Part shown: positions 9,526-17,068 of the stretch, one piece after another | Position numbering within the stretch: the stretch's first letter is position 1 | Layout: each line of letters starts with the position of its first letter | Assembly (NCBI GenBank): GCA_934692905.1 | Contig: CAKUUM010000027.1 | Coordinates: forward strand, 1 to 30,843 | Reading direction: 5' to 3' | DNA: 30,843 bases | Source: an uncultured Bacteroidales bacterium | GTDB taxonomy: Bacteria > Bacteroidota > Bacteroidia > Bacteroidales > Paludibacteraceae | Program-made: the position numbers and the translations under genes | Notes under the pieces: generated by a model | Database searches by the model: none | Seen by the model: only the letters and a program-made list of their open reading frames with translations | What the model was told of the DNA's origin: nothing

Positions 9526-10010
9526 TGTTGTTTTTCTTTTTTCTTCCTGAATATCACCATTATACACACCATCGCGCATGCCAACATCGGCATCACGCCA
9601 TCACCCACAGGCACCAACTCGCCCACGGCAGGGTCGGTCGGGCGCACCTTGCGCATGGATGGATACGTAGCCTCCTCCGTCTCTCCATAAAACAGATTAT
9701 CAGATACTTGCGAATGAATCTCTACAAACGAGGTCGCCCTGCCCCTTTCGCCCGAATACATATTATGCAAAGTCTCTCTGTACAATGCATCATTCGACCA
9801 TGCACCCTGTGCTTGGTCGCCTGTTGAATTTCCGAAAAGCGTTCTGCTGAACGCGCCAAACACATTTTCTTCTGTGTCTTGGCTGCCGTATGAAATGCCC
9901 ATATCATAATCCGTCACGGACATCTGCCAATCGCTCTCATACGGCGTGTAATAAATTGTCTGGTCCAAATTTCTACTGAGAGTTGGGAACTCCTGTATCG
10001 AGTAATCCAT
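9522..10010 (-). CDS. 162-aa protein with C-terminal membrane anchor
   Basis: 162 aa. I do not recognise the body of the protein (starts MDYSIQEFPTLSRNLDQTIY; Tyr-, Ser- and Asp-rich). The C-terminus is tripartite: a short VPVGDG motif, a hydrophobic segment (MPMLACAMVCIMVIF) and a basic tail (RKKKEKQQ). This resembles the C-terminal sorting/anchoring signals seen in Bacteroidales exported proteins (PID-CTERM-like), although no N-terminal signal peptide is visible. It is the first gene of a two-gene unit, and its stop overlaps the start of the giant T9SS gene (ATGA). The start codon lies 5 bases after a G8 run. An in-frame stop at 10043-10041 rules out a longer N-terminus in this frame. The role is unknown. 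Confidence 0.7.
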   Translation of the reverse strand: MDYSIQEFPTLSRNLDQTIYYTPYESDWQMSVTDYDMGISYGSQDTEENVFGAFSRTLFGNSTGDQAQGAWSNDALYRETLHNMYSGERGRATSFVEIHSQVSDNLFYGETEEATYPSMRKVRPTDPAVGELVPVGDGVMPMLACAMVCIMVIFRKKKEKQQ

Positions 10011-10015
10011 TTTTA

Positions 10016-10032
10016 CCCCCCCCTTTTTTTTT
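10016..10032 (-). promoter_or_regulatory. A9-G8 homopolymer next to the start codon
   Basis: Read on the minus strand, nine A (10032-10024) run straight into eight G (10023-10016), then TAAAA and the ATG at 10010. The tract lies where a ribosome-binding site would be. Upstream of it the sequence is very AT-rich (TATATATTATAAATAAAG), with no clear TAnnTTTG box. Slippage would change leader spacing, not the reading frame. Confidence 0.6.
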
Positions 10033-10113
10033 ATCTTTATTTATAATATATAGATTTCATCTTTAATAAACATTTCTCCATGACGAACCTTGAAATCTCG
10101 AAAAATATCTTAT

Positions 10114-10144
10114 CCGAAACGATTCGGCTTCGGGCATAATGCCC
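10114..10144 (-). promoter_or_regulatory. Two small hairpins in the leader of the T9SS locus
   Basis: GGGCATAATGCCC (10132-10144) and CCGAAACGATTCGG (10114-10127) are two adjacent perfect short palindromes with 5-bp stems, 100-135 bases upstream of the 162-aa gene. They could form a structured mRNA leader or be protein-binding sites. The surrounding 10011-10664 gap otherwise holds the inverted repeat at 10194-10255, repeat copy B and the SurA promoter. I see no convincing gene in it. Confidence 0.35.
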
Positions 10145-10193
10145 CCTTGTCTTTTTAGGGAACACGAAATTACAACATCTCTCTTATATATAG

Positions 10194-10255
10194 GTCGCAT
10201 ACGCGCAGAAAACGTTTTTATGGCTTTAATGCAACGAAAATGGCGCGTATGCAAC
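10194..10255. promoter_or_regulatory. Operator-like 13-bp inverted repeat
   Basis: GTCGCATACGCGC (10194-10206) and GCGCGTATGCAAC (10243-10255) are reverse complements at 12 of 13 bases, with a 36-base spacer. GCAAC also recurs at 10231, 10251 and 10273, which is close to two helical turns apart. It lies about 190 bases upstream of the T9SS-locus start codon and may be a regulator site. No regulator is identified. Confidence 0.35.
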
Positions 10256-10447
10256 TTGAAAGTGTACGTATTGCAACTGAAAAACACCCTCCGTTCGGTC
10301 TCCGCTTGCTGCAGTTTCTACCCCTTTCTGACCCTTTTCTCCGCCGCTGTTTTTGGTGGGTTATATTCTTGTTTTCTGCATTTTGCGCCCCTTTTTTCTG
10401 TATGGACATATTTATATTTATTAGTCATTTCCCGATGCCGCATATTG

Positions 10448-10571
10448 TACATTACGCATTGCGTATTGGGAATTGCGCATTGTTTCTCGTGTATTTGTCG
10501 GGGTAAGTGTATGTGATTAGTATGTGGTTAGTATGTGATTAGTATGTGATTAGTATGTGATTCCGCCGACC
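10448..10571 (+). repeat. 11-bp-unit intergenic element, copy B
   Basis: This copy has the same five-unit array as copy A, in inverted orientation. Bases 10483-10571 are identical over 89 bases to the complement of 2894-2982. The hairpin-like flank (GCATTGCGTATTGGGAATTG and GCGCATTG) extends it leftward to about 10448. It lies between the T9SS-locus regulatory region and the promoter of the SurA-like gene. Confidence 0.9.
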
Positions 10572-10595
10572 TTGTAGGGAGGATACAGACTCCGT

Positions 10596-10627
10596 TTTGT
10601 AATTGTCAATTATTTATTGTACCTTTG
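10596..10627 (+). promoter_or_regulatory. Promoter of the surA-ostA-OMP operon
   Basis: TTTG (10596-10599), a 20-base spacer and TACCTTTG (10620-10627) exactly match the Bacteroidetes consensus. The transcript should start near 10631. This decides the start codon of the next gene: the ATG at 10638 would have almost no leader, while the ATG at 10665 has about 30 bases and begins a signal peptide. Confidence 0.85.
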
Positions 10628-10664
10628 CGGACTAAATATGCAACAACCTTCAGACGAAGAAATT

Positions 10665-12032
10665 ATGCAAAAAAAGAGAACCGGAATATACCGCCTGCTG
10701 TCCGTTTTGGCAGTCTGCCTGCCCGTTTTGCCCGCCGTGGCGCAGGACAATATCATCGACGAGGTGATTTGGGTGGTGGGCGACGAAGCCATCCTCCGCA
10801 GCGAGGTGGAGGAAGAACGGCTGCGGGCGCAATACGAGGGGCAGCCCATTGCGGGCGACCCGTACTGCGTCATACCGGAACAGTTGGCAATACAGAAACT
10901 GTTCCTGCACCAGGCGGAGTTGGACTCGATAGAAGCCAACGAGTCATCCGTGAGCCATCAGGTGGATATGCGTATGAACTACTACATCTCGCAGATAGGC
11001 AGCAAGGAGAAGATGGAAGAGTACTTCCGCAAGAGCAGCAGCGAGATACGCGAGGAGATGATGACCATGGTGCGCAACCAGATGATTATCCAGCAGATGC
11101 AGAGCAAACTGACGGAGAAGGTTCACCCCACGCCCGCCGAGGTACGCCGCTACTACAACAGCCTGAGCCAGGACTCGCTGCCGATGGTGCCCGCACAAGT
11201 AGAGGTGCAGGTACTGAGCATCGAGCCGCCCGTGCCGATTGAGGAGACGGAGCGCATCAAGGGGCAGTTGCGCGAGTTCACCGAGCGCGTGATGAGCGGC
11301 AAGGCGGACTTCAGCATGCTGGCGCGGCTGTACTCGGAGGACACCGAGTCCGCCAAGCGCGGCGGTGAGTTGGGCTTCGTGGGGCGCGGGCAGTTGGTGA
11401 GCGAGTTCGCCGACGTGGCGTTCAACCTCAGCGACCCCAAGCGCGTGTCGCGTATCGTGGAGACCGAGTACGGCTACCACATCATCCAACTCATCGAGAA
11501 GAAAGGCGAGCGCATCAATTGCCGACACATCCTGCTAAAGCCGCGCGTGTCGTATGAGGACAAGCAGAATGCCATCGCGCGCTTGGACAGTATCCGCGGG
11601 CTGCTGACCGACAACAAGATGTCATTCGAAGAGGCGGTTGCACGTTTCTCCGAGGACAAGTCCACGGTGATGAGCGGCGGCTTGATGACCAATGCCAACA
11701 CGGGTGCGAGCAAGTTCGAGTACCAGGACCTGCCCCCCGAGATAGCACGACAGATATACGCTATGCAGGAAGGCGATGTCAGTCAGCCTTTTGTGATGAT
11801 GGATCGCACCAAGAATAAGGAGGTCTGCGCCATCGTGCGCCTCAAGACCAAGCGCGATGCCCACAAGGCAAACCTGACGGATGACTTCCAGGTGGTACGC
11901 GGTATGTTGGAGCAGAAACTGGGTGCCGAGACCATCGACCAATGGATTCGCAACAAGCAGAAAGAGGTGTATGTGGTTATTGACCCGGCATGGCGCGGGT
12001 GTGACTTCCAGTATCCGAATTGGGTGCATTGA
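10665..12032 (+). CDS. SurA-like periplasmic peptidyl-prolyl isomerase
   Basis: 455 aa from the ATG at 10665. It begins with a signal peptide, MQKKRTGIYRLLSVLAVCLP, cleaved after AVAQ. An N-terminal SurA-type chaperone region (DEVIWVVGDEAILRSEVEEE) is followed by two parvulin (PpiC) domains, residues about 175-280 (FSMLARLYSEDTESAKRGGE, LGFVGRGQLV, GYHIIQLIEKKG) and 283-388 (CRHILLKP, FEEAVARFSEDKSTVMSGG). It is expected to escort unfolded outer-membrane proteins across the periplasm. The next two genes (OstA-like, barrel) also concern outer-membrane biogenesis and follow without a gap. The gene name is withheld because Bacteroidetes carry several PpiC paralogues. Confidence 0.93.
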   Translation: MQKKRTGIYRLLSVLAVCLPVLPAVAQDNIIDEVIWVVGDEAILRSEVEEERLRAQYEGQPIAGDPYCVIPEQLAIQKLFLHQAELDSIEANESSVSHQVDMRMNYYISQIGSKEKMEEYFRKSSSEIREEMMTMVRNQMIIQQMQSKLTEKVHPTPAEVRRYYNSLSQDSLPMVPAQVEVQVLSIEPPVPIEETERIKGQLREFTERVMSGKADFSMLARLYSEDTESAKRGGELGFVGRGQLVSEFADVAFNLSDPKRVSRIVETEYGYHIIQLIEKKGERINCRHILLKPRVSYEDKQNAIARLDSIRGLLTDNKMSFEEAVARFSEDKSTVMSGGLMTNANTGASKFEYQDLPPEIARQIYAMQEGDVSQPFVMMDRTKNKEVCAIVRLKTKRDAHKANLTDDFQVVRGMLEQKLGAETIDQWIRNKQKEVYVVIDPAWRGCDFQYPNWVH

Positions 12033-13753
12033 GTTTCAGACACTTACATATTTCCCTGTTGCTGTTGTGCGTGAGCGTTGCCGCTTATGCGCAGGAGTTT
12101 GGGCAGGACTCCGCCAAGACCTCGATGGTGTATCTTGAACACTCGGAGACACTGTCTTTCGACGAGAAGCGCTTGCCCGACGCGCAGATACTGCGGGGCA
12201 ATGTGTGTTTCCGCCATGACTCGGCGCTGATGTACTGCGACTCCGCCTATTTCTTCGACAAGGAGAACTCGCTCCATGCCTTCGGGCATGTGCACCTCGT
12301 GCAGGGCGACAGCATTGAGGGTTTCGGAGATGTGCTTTTCTATAATGGCAATACGCGCATGGCACGCCTGCGCCGTCGCGTGCGCCTGATACACCAGCAG
12401 ACTACTCTCACCACGGACAGTCTGAACTACGACCGGCAGCGTAATATCGCCTACTACTTTGCAGGTGGAGCCATCCGCGACAGCCTCAACACCCTTACCT
12501 CGCGGTGGGGGCAGTACACGCCCGACAACTACCGTGCCCTCTTCCGCGGGACGGTGAAGTTGGACAATCCAAAGTTCGTACTCACCGCCGACACACTTTG
12601 TTACAATACCGACACCCACCGCGCCGACCTCGTGGGGCCGACGCAGATTGTCTATGAGCAGGAGACCACCATCCACTCCACCAAGGGCTGGTACAACACC
12701 GAGACCGAGCACTCCATGCTGCTCAACCGCTCACGGATTGTGCACGACGACGGCAAGACCCTCACGGGCGATACTATCTACTACGACAAACTGGCAGGCT
12801 ACGGTCGGACTATCGGCAACATCGCCACCCACGACTCTGCCAACCACCTCAGCCTCTACGGGCAGTATAGTGAGATGTGGGAAGACGGGCGGCACGGCTA
12901 TGTCACCGACAGCGCGATGATGGTGGACTGGTCCGACTCGCTCAACTACACCTACCTTCACGCCGACACCCTCTACACCGAGGAGGTGCCTTACCGCGTG
13001 TTCTCGCTCATGCCGCGCGACAGCATCATGGTGGACTCCGTGATGCAGGCACAGCAGCCCGACACCCTCTGGCGGGACACCGCCTACCAACAGGTGCGGG
13101 CTTTCTACCACGTGCGCATCTATCGCGACGACGTGCAGGCGGTGTGCGACTCCATGCGCTATCACGGTCGCGACTCCGTGATTACCTTGTTCGGCAACCC
13201 CGTCTGCTGGAACGAGAGCAATCAGATATCCGCTGACCTGATTGACATACACATACACAACGACAATCTCGACCACCTCCACGGCACAGGCAACGCCATT
13301 GCTATCAAGCGCGAGGGGGCTAACGAATACGACCAACTCAGTGGCAAGGAGATGTTCGCCTACCTGCGCGACAACGAAGTGTACCTTGTGGACGTGCGTG
13401 GCAATGCCGAGACCATCTTCTACCCGCGCGAAGACGACGGCACCTTCTTGGGCGTGAACAAGACGCAGAGCAGTTTCGTGAAACTGTATATAGAGGACCG
13501 CAAGATTCACCATGTGGTGTTCACCACCACCACCACGGGCACTATGTACCCACTTGACCAGATAGCCGAGCAGGACACGCGCCTTGGCGCATTCTTCTGG
13601 GCGGAGGCGGAACGCCCGCGCCGACCAAGTGACATATTCCTGCACCCCAACCGCACAGAGCGTCCCAAGCAGGGCGCGGTCTCTGCCGCAACCGATGACG
13701 AGGAAGAGGAGCAGGAGGAGACTGTTCCCCGCAGTAAGAAACGTAGAAAATAA
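12029..13753 (+). CDS. OstA/LptA-like LPS transport protein
   Basis: About 574 aa. The preferred start is the TTG at 12029, which overlaps the SurA stop as TTGA and gives a clean signal peptide, MSFRHLHISLLLLCVSVAAY. A TTG nine bases upstream is an alternative. The body consists of repeated OstA-type beta strands, such as LRGNVCFRHDSALMYCDSAY, FGHVHLVQGDSI and LTGDTIYYDKLAGYGR, as in the OstA-like family (PF13100) of Bacteroidetes. Relatives form the periplasmic bridge that carries lipopolysaccharide to the outer membrane. The C-terminus is a low-complexity acidic then basic tail (DDEEEEQEETVPRSKKRRK). It is longer than E. coli LptA (185 aa), as usual for this phylum. Confidence 0.85.
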   Translation: MSFRHLHISLLLLCVSVAAYAQEFGQDSAKTSMVYLEHSETLSFDEKRLPDAQILRGNVCFRHDSALMYCDSAYFFDKENSLHAFGHVHLVQGDSIEGFGDVLFYNGNTRMARLRRRVRLIHQQTTLTTDSLNYDRQRNIAYYFAGGAIRDSLNTLTSRWGQYTPDNYRALFRGTVKLDNPKFVLTADTLCYNTDTHRADLVGPTQIVYEQETTIHSTKGWYNTETEHSMLLNRSRIVHDDGKTLTGDTIYYDKLAGYGRTIGNIATHDSANHLSLYGQYSEMWEDGRHGYVTDSAMMVDWSDSLNYTYLHADTLYTEEVPYRVFSLMPRDSIMVDSVMQAQQPDTLWRDTAYQQVRAFYHVRIYRDDVQAVCDSMRYHGRDSVITLFGNPVCWNESNQISADLIDIHIHNDNLDHLHGTGNAIAIKREGANEYDQLSGKEMFAYLRDNEVYLVDVRGNAETIFYPREDDGTFLGVNKTQSSFVKLYIEDRKIHHVVFTTTTTGTMYPLDQIAEQDTRLGAFFWAEAERPRRPSDIFLHPNRTERPKQGAVSAATDDEEEEQEETVPRSKKRRK

Positions 13754-13760
13754 TCTGATT

Positions 13761-14507
13761 ATGAAGAAGATAACCATTCTCGCAGTGCTACTCGCCACTG
13801 CCGTTAGTGCCACCTTTGCACAGAGCAACCCGCCCCAATTCATAGGGTTGCAGTTAGGCTTTGCCGAACCCATTACGCGCCTCAACGCACCCACACAGAC
13901 CGATGTCACCAAACTCAGCACAACCACCATATACAATGGCTTGAAGGTGGGCTTTGTCTATGACGCCACATTGGTAAAGGGTTTCGGATTCTCGATGGCA
14001 CTCAACTACACCTTTGGCGCAGGTTCCACCGACTGGACGCAGAAATATACGGGTTCTCTATACCCCAAGACACGTACCCGTAGTTTCTACCACCAAGTGG
14101 AAATCCCTGTGGATTGGCAGTACAAGTTCGAGATTGCCAAACGCACATGGCTCATTCTCTATACGGGTCCGACTATCCAGTGCGGACTCGCCATGCAGGG
14201 CAAGGAATACGAACAGGATGATAGCGGCACCACTACGCAGACCGCCGTTATCAACTACTACAACGCCGAGCCTTACTCCAAGGATGCCAATCCTGAGGGT
14301 GCGGGCGACCGTGCCTTGAAGCGCATGAACGTCACGTGGGGTGTGGGCGCAGGCTTCCAATACGACCGCTATTTCATCCGCGGGGGATATGACTTCGGTA
14401 TCATCAACCCCTACCGGGCACAGTCGTTCTCTGACCAAGACATCTACACCCGTGGCCGCTTCGACCAGTGGCAGATAAAATTAGGTATTTACCTCTGGGA
14501 GTTCTAA
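13761..14507 (+). CDS. Outer-membrane beta-barrel protein
   Basis: 248 aa from the ATG at 13761, seven bases after the OstA stop. It has a signal peptide, MKKITILAVLLATAVSATFA, followed by QSNPPQFIGLQLG. The rest alternates amphipathic strands typical of an eight-strand barrel (GLKVGFVYDATLVKGFGFSM, WQYKFEIAKRTWLILYTGP, QIKLGIYLWEF). It ends in an aromatic residue (Phe), as expected for insertion by the BAM machinery. It resembles the OMP_b-brl/porin-like proteins of Bacteroidetes. Third gene of the surA operon and a plausible client of the SurA-like foldase. The substrate is unknown. The extended frame upstream lies inside ostA and is not used. Confidence 0.85.
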   Translation: MKKITILAVLLATAVSATFAQSNPPQFIGLQLGFAEPITRLNAPTQTDVTKLSTTTIYNGLKVGFVYDATLVKGFGFSMALNYTFGAGSTDWTQKYTGSLYPKTRTRSFYHQVEIPVDWQYKFEIAKRTWLILYTGPTIQCGLAMQGKEYEQDDSGTTTQTAVINYYNAEPYSKDANPEGAGDRALKRMNVTWGVGAGFQYDRYFIRGGYDFGIINPYRAQSFSDQDIYTRGRFDQWQIKLGIYLWEF

Positions 14508-14535
14508 CTGCAAAGACTGTGCAGGATAGAGCAGG

Positions 14536-15384
14536 TCACGCCTGGTATATATCCTGTATCACTTGTGCGGCAAGTGTAAAGCCGAAAATAGCGGTGATGT
14601 GTGCCACAGTGCCGTTGATTTGCGCCTTTGAGGTGCACCATTCGTGATTCACCAGGTCGGCTTTGCCCAACGATGTCGTTGTCCCCTCGGCTTGTTGCAT
14701 TTCTTTCAGACGGGTTTCGGACACTTTGGGGTACATGCAGTGTTCTGTCCCGCAGGAGTGATTCACACCGCGGTTGCTGAGCAGTTCGTCACTATAGACA
14801 CACAGAAAGCGGTGTGCGGGGAACTCTTTGTTGCGTTTGAAGCGTTGGCGTAGTGCACGTGCCAACGGGTCGCCCGTTACTTTCCAGAACTCCGCCACAT
14901 GTATGCGTGTCGGGTCCATCTTGAGTGCCGCGCCCATAGACGAGAACAGCGTGACTCCTTTCATACGGGTGGTGGTCAGTATCAGGTCGGCCTTGTCTTT
15001 CAGTGAGTCAATGGCGTCAATCACGTAGTCATATTGTTCTATATGGTATTCGTCACGTGTCTCGGCGGAATAGATACCCTGTATGGCGGTGATGTCGGCA
15101 TTCGGGTTTATTTCCAGCAGCCGTTCACGCAGCACATCGGTCTTGACGCGCCCGACGGTCTTCATGGTTGCCATCAGTTGGCGGTTTACATTGGTAATGC
15201 ACACCCTGTCCGAATCCACGATGGTCAGATGGGTGATGCCCGAGCGTACCAAGGATTCTGCACACCACGAACCGACACCTCCGATGCCGAAGATAATGAC
15301 TCGTTTAGTGGCAATGCGCTCCATCACATCTGTTCCCATTAGCAGTTCGCTACGCCGGAGTATGGCTTTGTCTATATGTCCCAT
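14536..15384 (-). CDS. tcdA: tRNA threonylcarbamoyladenosine dehydratase (TcdA/ThiF family)
   Basis: 282 aa from the ATG at 15384. This start is chosen because the promoter at 15417-15448 excludes the longer frame. The nucleotide-binding loop GIGGVGSWCAESLVRSGI lies at residues 33-50, followed by IVDSDRVCITNVNRQ, the E1-like ATP-binding core. DAIDSLKDK and the Cys-containing segment NHSCGTEHCMYP follow. The enzyme cyclises t6A37 of tRNA to ct6A with ATP, a cytoplasmic reaction. It is a single-gene transcript, convergent with the barrel gene, whose stop is 28 bases away. A different ThiF-family adenylyltransferase is possible but less likely: the length and absence of a sulfur-carrier partner favour TcdA. 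Confidence 0.9.
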   Translation of the reverse strand: MGHIDKAILRRSELLMGTDVMERIATKRVIIFGIGGVGSWCAESLVRSGITHLTIVDSDRVCITNVNRQLMATMKTVGRVKTDVLRERLLEINPNADITAIQGIYSAETRDEYHIEQYDYVIDAIDSLKDKADLILTTTRMKGVTLFSSMGAALKMDPTRIHVAEFWKVTGDPLARALRQRFKRNKEFPAHRFLCVYSDELLSNRGVNHSCGTEHCMYPKVSETRLKEMQQAEGTTTSLGKADLVNHEWCTSKAQINGTVAHITAIFGFTLAAQVIQDIYQA

Positions 15385-15416
15385 TGTCTGAACGAATACT
15401 ATTTCTATTGAACCAA

Positions 15417-15448
15417 CAAAGGTACTACATTTTTTGCTTTTTGCCAAA
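15417..15448 (-). promoter_or_regulatory. Promoter of tcdA
   Basis: On the minus strand TTTG (15448-15445), 20 bases, then TACCTTTG (15424-15417): an exact consensus. The leader before the ATG at 15384 is about 28 bases. Confidence 0.85.
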
Positions 15449-15461
15449 TTATCGTTTCCGA

Positions 15462-15493
15462 ATTGTGCAACTCGATATTTTTCAGTAACTTTG
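15462..15493 (+). promoter_or_regulatory. Promoter of the barrel/RHH operon
   Basis: ATTG (15462-15465), 20 bases, TAACTTTG (15486-15493). The transcript would begin near 15498, only about 15 bases before the ATG pair at 15512/15515. It diverges from the tcdA promoter without overlap. Confidence 0.7.
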
Positions 15494-15511
15494 CAGACTT
15501 ATTTACTCCTA

Positions 15512-16276
15512 ATGATGCCTTTTCGCTCATATTGCCGCAACCTTGTACGCCTTTGGGTGTGCGCATTGTTGTGTGTCATCGGCTGCTTGTCGGCGTATGG
15601 CGAAGTGGTGGTGTTGCGGTCGGGGCAGCATGTCAGTGGCGAAATCATGGTGCACAATGAGGAGGTGGTTGTCATACGTACCAAGAGTGGTACACGTTTC
15701 CAATACCCGGCATCGGAAGTTGTGGCTGTGGAGCAAGAGCAAGTGCAACATCCTGCTGACAATGAGCCTGTTAAGCCTGTATCATCTGCTGCAAAGCATG
15801 TGGCAATTCACGCGGGCGTGGCAGGCGGTGCCGCTTGTCTGCCTATGGTAGGGTGGGGAGGATATACAGGTGCCGACTTGCTGGTAGGTACCCACAGCCT
15901 GATGCAACGCCGCATTTTATTGGGGGGCGGACTGGGTGTCCACGCTGCTTTCGTTGGAGATAACCGATATGCATTTATCCCGCTCCAATTGGCAGCCCAT
16001 ATTCCTTTAACGGGTGCCCGTCACGCTCCGGTTATGGGGATGGCATTGGGCTATGGCTTCTCCGTAAGTCACAACGCCAAAGGCGGTATCTATACGGGAT
16101 TGGATGTCGGCTGGAAGTATTGTTTCAGTGATAAGGCGAGTTTGTCTCTGACCGCCGATGTGCAGTGGCAGCAGTTGTCGGTCTCTGTCTCTGAACAGGT
16201 GGACGGCAATCTGTATAGCAACTATATCGGCACGAATATGTTGATGCTCGGATTGAAATTGGGTGTGCAATTCTGA
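15512..16276 (+). CDS. Outer-membrane beta-barrel protein with N-terminal soluble segment
   Basis: 254 aa from the ATG at 15512 (a second ATG follows directly at 15515). A signal peptide (LVRLWVCALLCVIGCLSAYG) is followed by a small all-beta segment, residues about 38-80 (VVVLRSGQHVSGEIMVHNEE, VVVIRTKSGTRFQYPASEVV), resembling the short strand-rich repeats found before barrels in Bacteroidetes. The remainder is barrel-like (GYTGADLLVGT, FIPLQLAAHIPLTG, GIYTGLDVGWKYCF) and ends GLKLGVQF with a terminal aromatic residue. The function is unknown. It is followed after 7 bases by the small ribbon-helix-helix-like gene, presumably on the same transcript. Confidence 0.75.
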   Translation: MMPFRSYCRNLVRLWVCALLCVIGCLSAYGEVVVLRSGQHVSGEIMVHNEEVVVIRTKSGTRFQYPASEVVAVEQEQVQHPADNEPVKPVSSAAKHVAIHAGVAGGAACLPMVGWGGYTGADLLVGTHSLMQRRILLGGGLGVHAAFVGDNRYAFIPLQLAAHIPLTGARHAPVMGMALGYGFSVSHNAKGGIYTGLDVGWKYCFSDKASLSLTADVQWQQLSVSVSEQVDGNLYSNYIGTNMLMLGLKLGVQF

Positions 16277-16283
16277 CAATACC

Positions 16284-16487
16284 ATGGATTTGCAAAAGAA
16301 ATACCGCAGGGCACAACAAAAACGCACTCACCGTGTGAGCATTATGCTGAACGACAGTGAGATGCGTGCCTTGGAGAAGTATTGTGAACGCTATACGGTC
16401 AGCAATCGTTCACGGCTTATTCGTGAGACGCTGATGCGTGACATTCTAAAGCGTTTTGACGCGGATAATCCGACGCTATTCGACTGA
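16284..16487 (+). CDS. Small ribbon-helix-helix-like protein
   Basis: 67 aa from the ATG at 16284, seven bases after the barrel gene. A basic N-terminus (MDLQKKYRRAQQKRTHR) leads into a beta strand and two helices, VSIMLNDSEMRALEKYCERY then SNRSRLIRETLMRDILKRF. This pattern matches MetJ/Arc-type ribbon-helix-helix DNA-binding proteins. It could regulate its own operon or be a conserved core protein. No toxin partner is adjacent, so an antitoxin role is not supported. It converges on hpt, with 11 bases between the stops. Confidence 0.7.
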   Translation: MDLQKKYRRAQQKRTHRVSIMLNDSEMRALEKYCERYTVSNRSRLIRETLMRDILKRFDADNPTLFD

Positions 16488-16498
16488 TAAACAGCACC

Positions 16499-17041
16499 CT
16501 ATTCCCCTCTCAGTTGATATACGGCATCCAGGTTGCGGGCTTGGTCGTCCAGGTCGAGACCATAGCCGATGATGAACTTGTTGGGTATCTCTCTGCCTAT
16601 ATATTCGGGGCGTGCGTCCTCGTATTGCAATGCCTCGGGCTTGAACAGGAATGCCGTCAACGCCACGGACTCTGCCCCTGCGTCCAACAACATCTGGCGG
16701 AAAATATGCATGGTCAGTCCCGAATCCACAATATCCTCAATGATAATCACATCGCGTCCCTGTACGGGCTCATAGAGTGGGGTGATGAGTTCTACCTCGC
16801 CGGTGGAAGATGTCCCGTCGTATGATTTGAGCCGCACAAAAGTGATGTCCGCGGGCAGTTTAATCCTGCGAAAGAGGTCGGCTGCATACACGAAAGCACC
16901 GTTTAGGGCGCAGATAAACAACGGGCTTTTGCCCTCATAGTCGGCGTTGATACGGCTGGCAACATGCTCCACGATTCCTTCTATGTCCTTCGGTGTGAGG
17001 AACTCGTCGAAAGTCATGTTGTGGTAAGTAACACTACGCAT
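16499..17041 (-). CDS. hpt: Hypoxanthine phosphoribosyltransferase
   Basis: 180 aa. It salvages hypoxanthine (and often guanine) with PRPP to form IMP/GMP in the cytoplasm. The PRPP-binding signature VIIIEDIVDSGLTM is at residues 98-111. FVRLKSYDGTSSTGEV (about 68-83) is the flexible loop with its conserved Ser-Tyr, and the N-terminal LNGAFVYAADL carries the PPi-binding loop. The length matches the family. It starts 27 bases after the pyrG stop on the same strand, so it is probably the last gene of the PASTA-rluD-pyrG-hpt operon, coupling it to nucleotide supply. No separate promoter was seen in the gap. Confidence 0.95.
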   Translation of the reverse strand: MRSVTYHNMTFDEFLTPKDIEGIVEHVASRINADYEGKSPLFICALNGAFVYAADLFRRIKLPADITFVRLKSYDGTSSTGEVELITPLYEPVQGRDVIIIEDIVDSGLTMHIFRQMLLDAGAESVALTAFLFKPEALQYEDARPEYIGREIPNKFIIGYGLDLDDQARNLDAVYQLRGE

Positions 17042-17068
17042 AGTATATTCAATGGATTGGTTATCTGT

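Noticed and set aside
8859..9827. Long plus-strand frame opposite the giant T9SS gene and its neighbour
   Set aside because: The product is low-complexity (Arg/His/Pro/Cys-rich), crosses two real genes, and has no start signals.
10139..10516. 125-codon plus-strand frame in the regulatory gap
   Set aside because: It runs into repeat copy B, is Cys/Leu-rich without a domain, and has no promoter.
2894..10571. Composite transposon around the T9SS locus
   Set aside because: No transposase or target duplication is visible; the flanking repeats also occur singly elsewhere in the window.
12731..13936. Long open frame antisense to the OstA-like gene
   Set aside because: It is a by-product of GC-rich codon use opposite a well-supported gene; no signal, domain or promoter supports it.
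16284..16487. Antitoxin of a toxin-antitoxin pair
   Set aside because: No small toxin gene is adjacent; the neighbours are a barrel gene and hpt.
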